From the NCBI GenBank assembly GCA_963576565.1, contig OY755042.1, positions 97,954,185 through 98,018,184 of the forward strand: a stretch of 64,000 nucleotides of DNA, in the 5' to 3' direction; not shown here. More model-generated notes on the stretch are below. The model saw nothing but the letters and a program-made list of their open reading frames with translations. It ran no database searches and was not told the origin of the DNA. Numbering within the stretch: position 1 is the stretch's first letter. The DNA is from Aspidapion aeneum. Lineage: Eukaryota > Arthropoda > Insecta > Coleoptera > Brentidae.

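Noticed and set aside
1..64000. CRISPR arrays, operons, or bacterial defence genes
   Set aside because: The tandem repeats have no unique-spacer structure, and the genes are spliced and eukaryotic.

Overview
This looks like an AT-rich, transposon-loaded insect nuclear genome, possibly a beetle. The exon peptides are insect-like and the repeat load is heavy, but the species cannot be determined from sequence alone. The only host gene I can support runs left to right through the whole window on the + strand. It is a DOCK-family guanine-nucleotide exchange factor of the DOCK3/DOCK4 type, the insect Sponge (spg) group. I placed 26 exons, including one 18-nt microexon and a partial last exon. They join in one frame with GT/AG junctions throughout and give about 1,448 codons. 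Both ends lie outside the window: the N-terminal SH3 region is upstream and the C-terminal tail is downstream.

Gene layout. Exons 1-4 (1506-14192) encode the DOCK N-terminal region. Exons 4-7 (14044-29114) encode the C2-like DHR-1 domain, which binds phosphoinositides in this family. Exons 7-18 (to 52507) encode the long helical middle. Exons 19-25 (53456-62367) encode the catalytic DHR-2 domain, lobes A to C. Exon 26 starts at 63958. Exon 17 (51281-51298) is a frame-neutral microexon that could be skipped.

The introns are packed with mobile DNA. Intron 1 holds a Jockey-like LINE, a mariner copy split by a LINE with an RNase H domain, and terminal-inverted-repeat elements. Intron 2 holds a hAT-like MITE with 8-bp target duplications, dispersed repeats and a satellite array of about 168 bp per unit. 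Intron 3 holds a perfect 191-bp MITE and a set of GGTACATATGTGTACC palindromes. Intron 4 holds a complete BEL/Pao LTR retrotransposon (15872-23825) with an uninterrupted 1,763-aa gag-pol, apparently identical 706-bp LTRs and a 5-bp target duplication. It sits inside a larger element with hAT-like ends. Intron 4 also holds a mariner relic. Introns 7-14 hold foldback elements, a composite palindrome-plus-minisatellite family, and a P-like element with a broken THAP exon. Introns 15-18 hold two oppositely oriented copies of one LINE. One copy abuts a splice donor; the other is split around exon 18. Intron 20 holds a 268-bp tandem repeat with a hammerhead-like core. Intron 22 holds a palindromic repeat interrupted by a pogo/Tigger-like element, then decayed copies of the start of exon 23. 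Intron 25 is mostly a 1.4-kb near-palindrome.

I found no prokaryotic operon, CRISPR array, defence system or second host gene. The observations most worth checking are the microexon, the host exon enclosed by two halves of a LINE, the decayed exon copies before exon 23, the hammerhead-like tandem repeat, and the composite foldback family.
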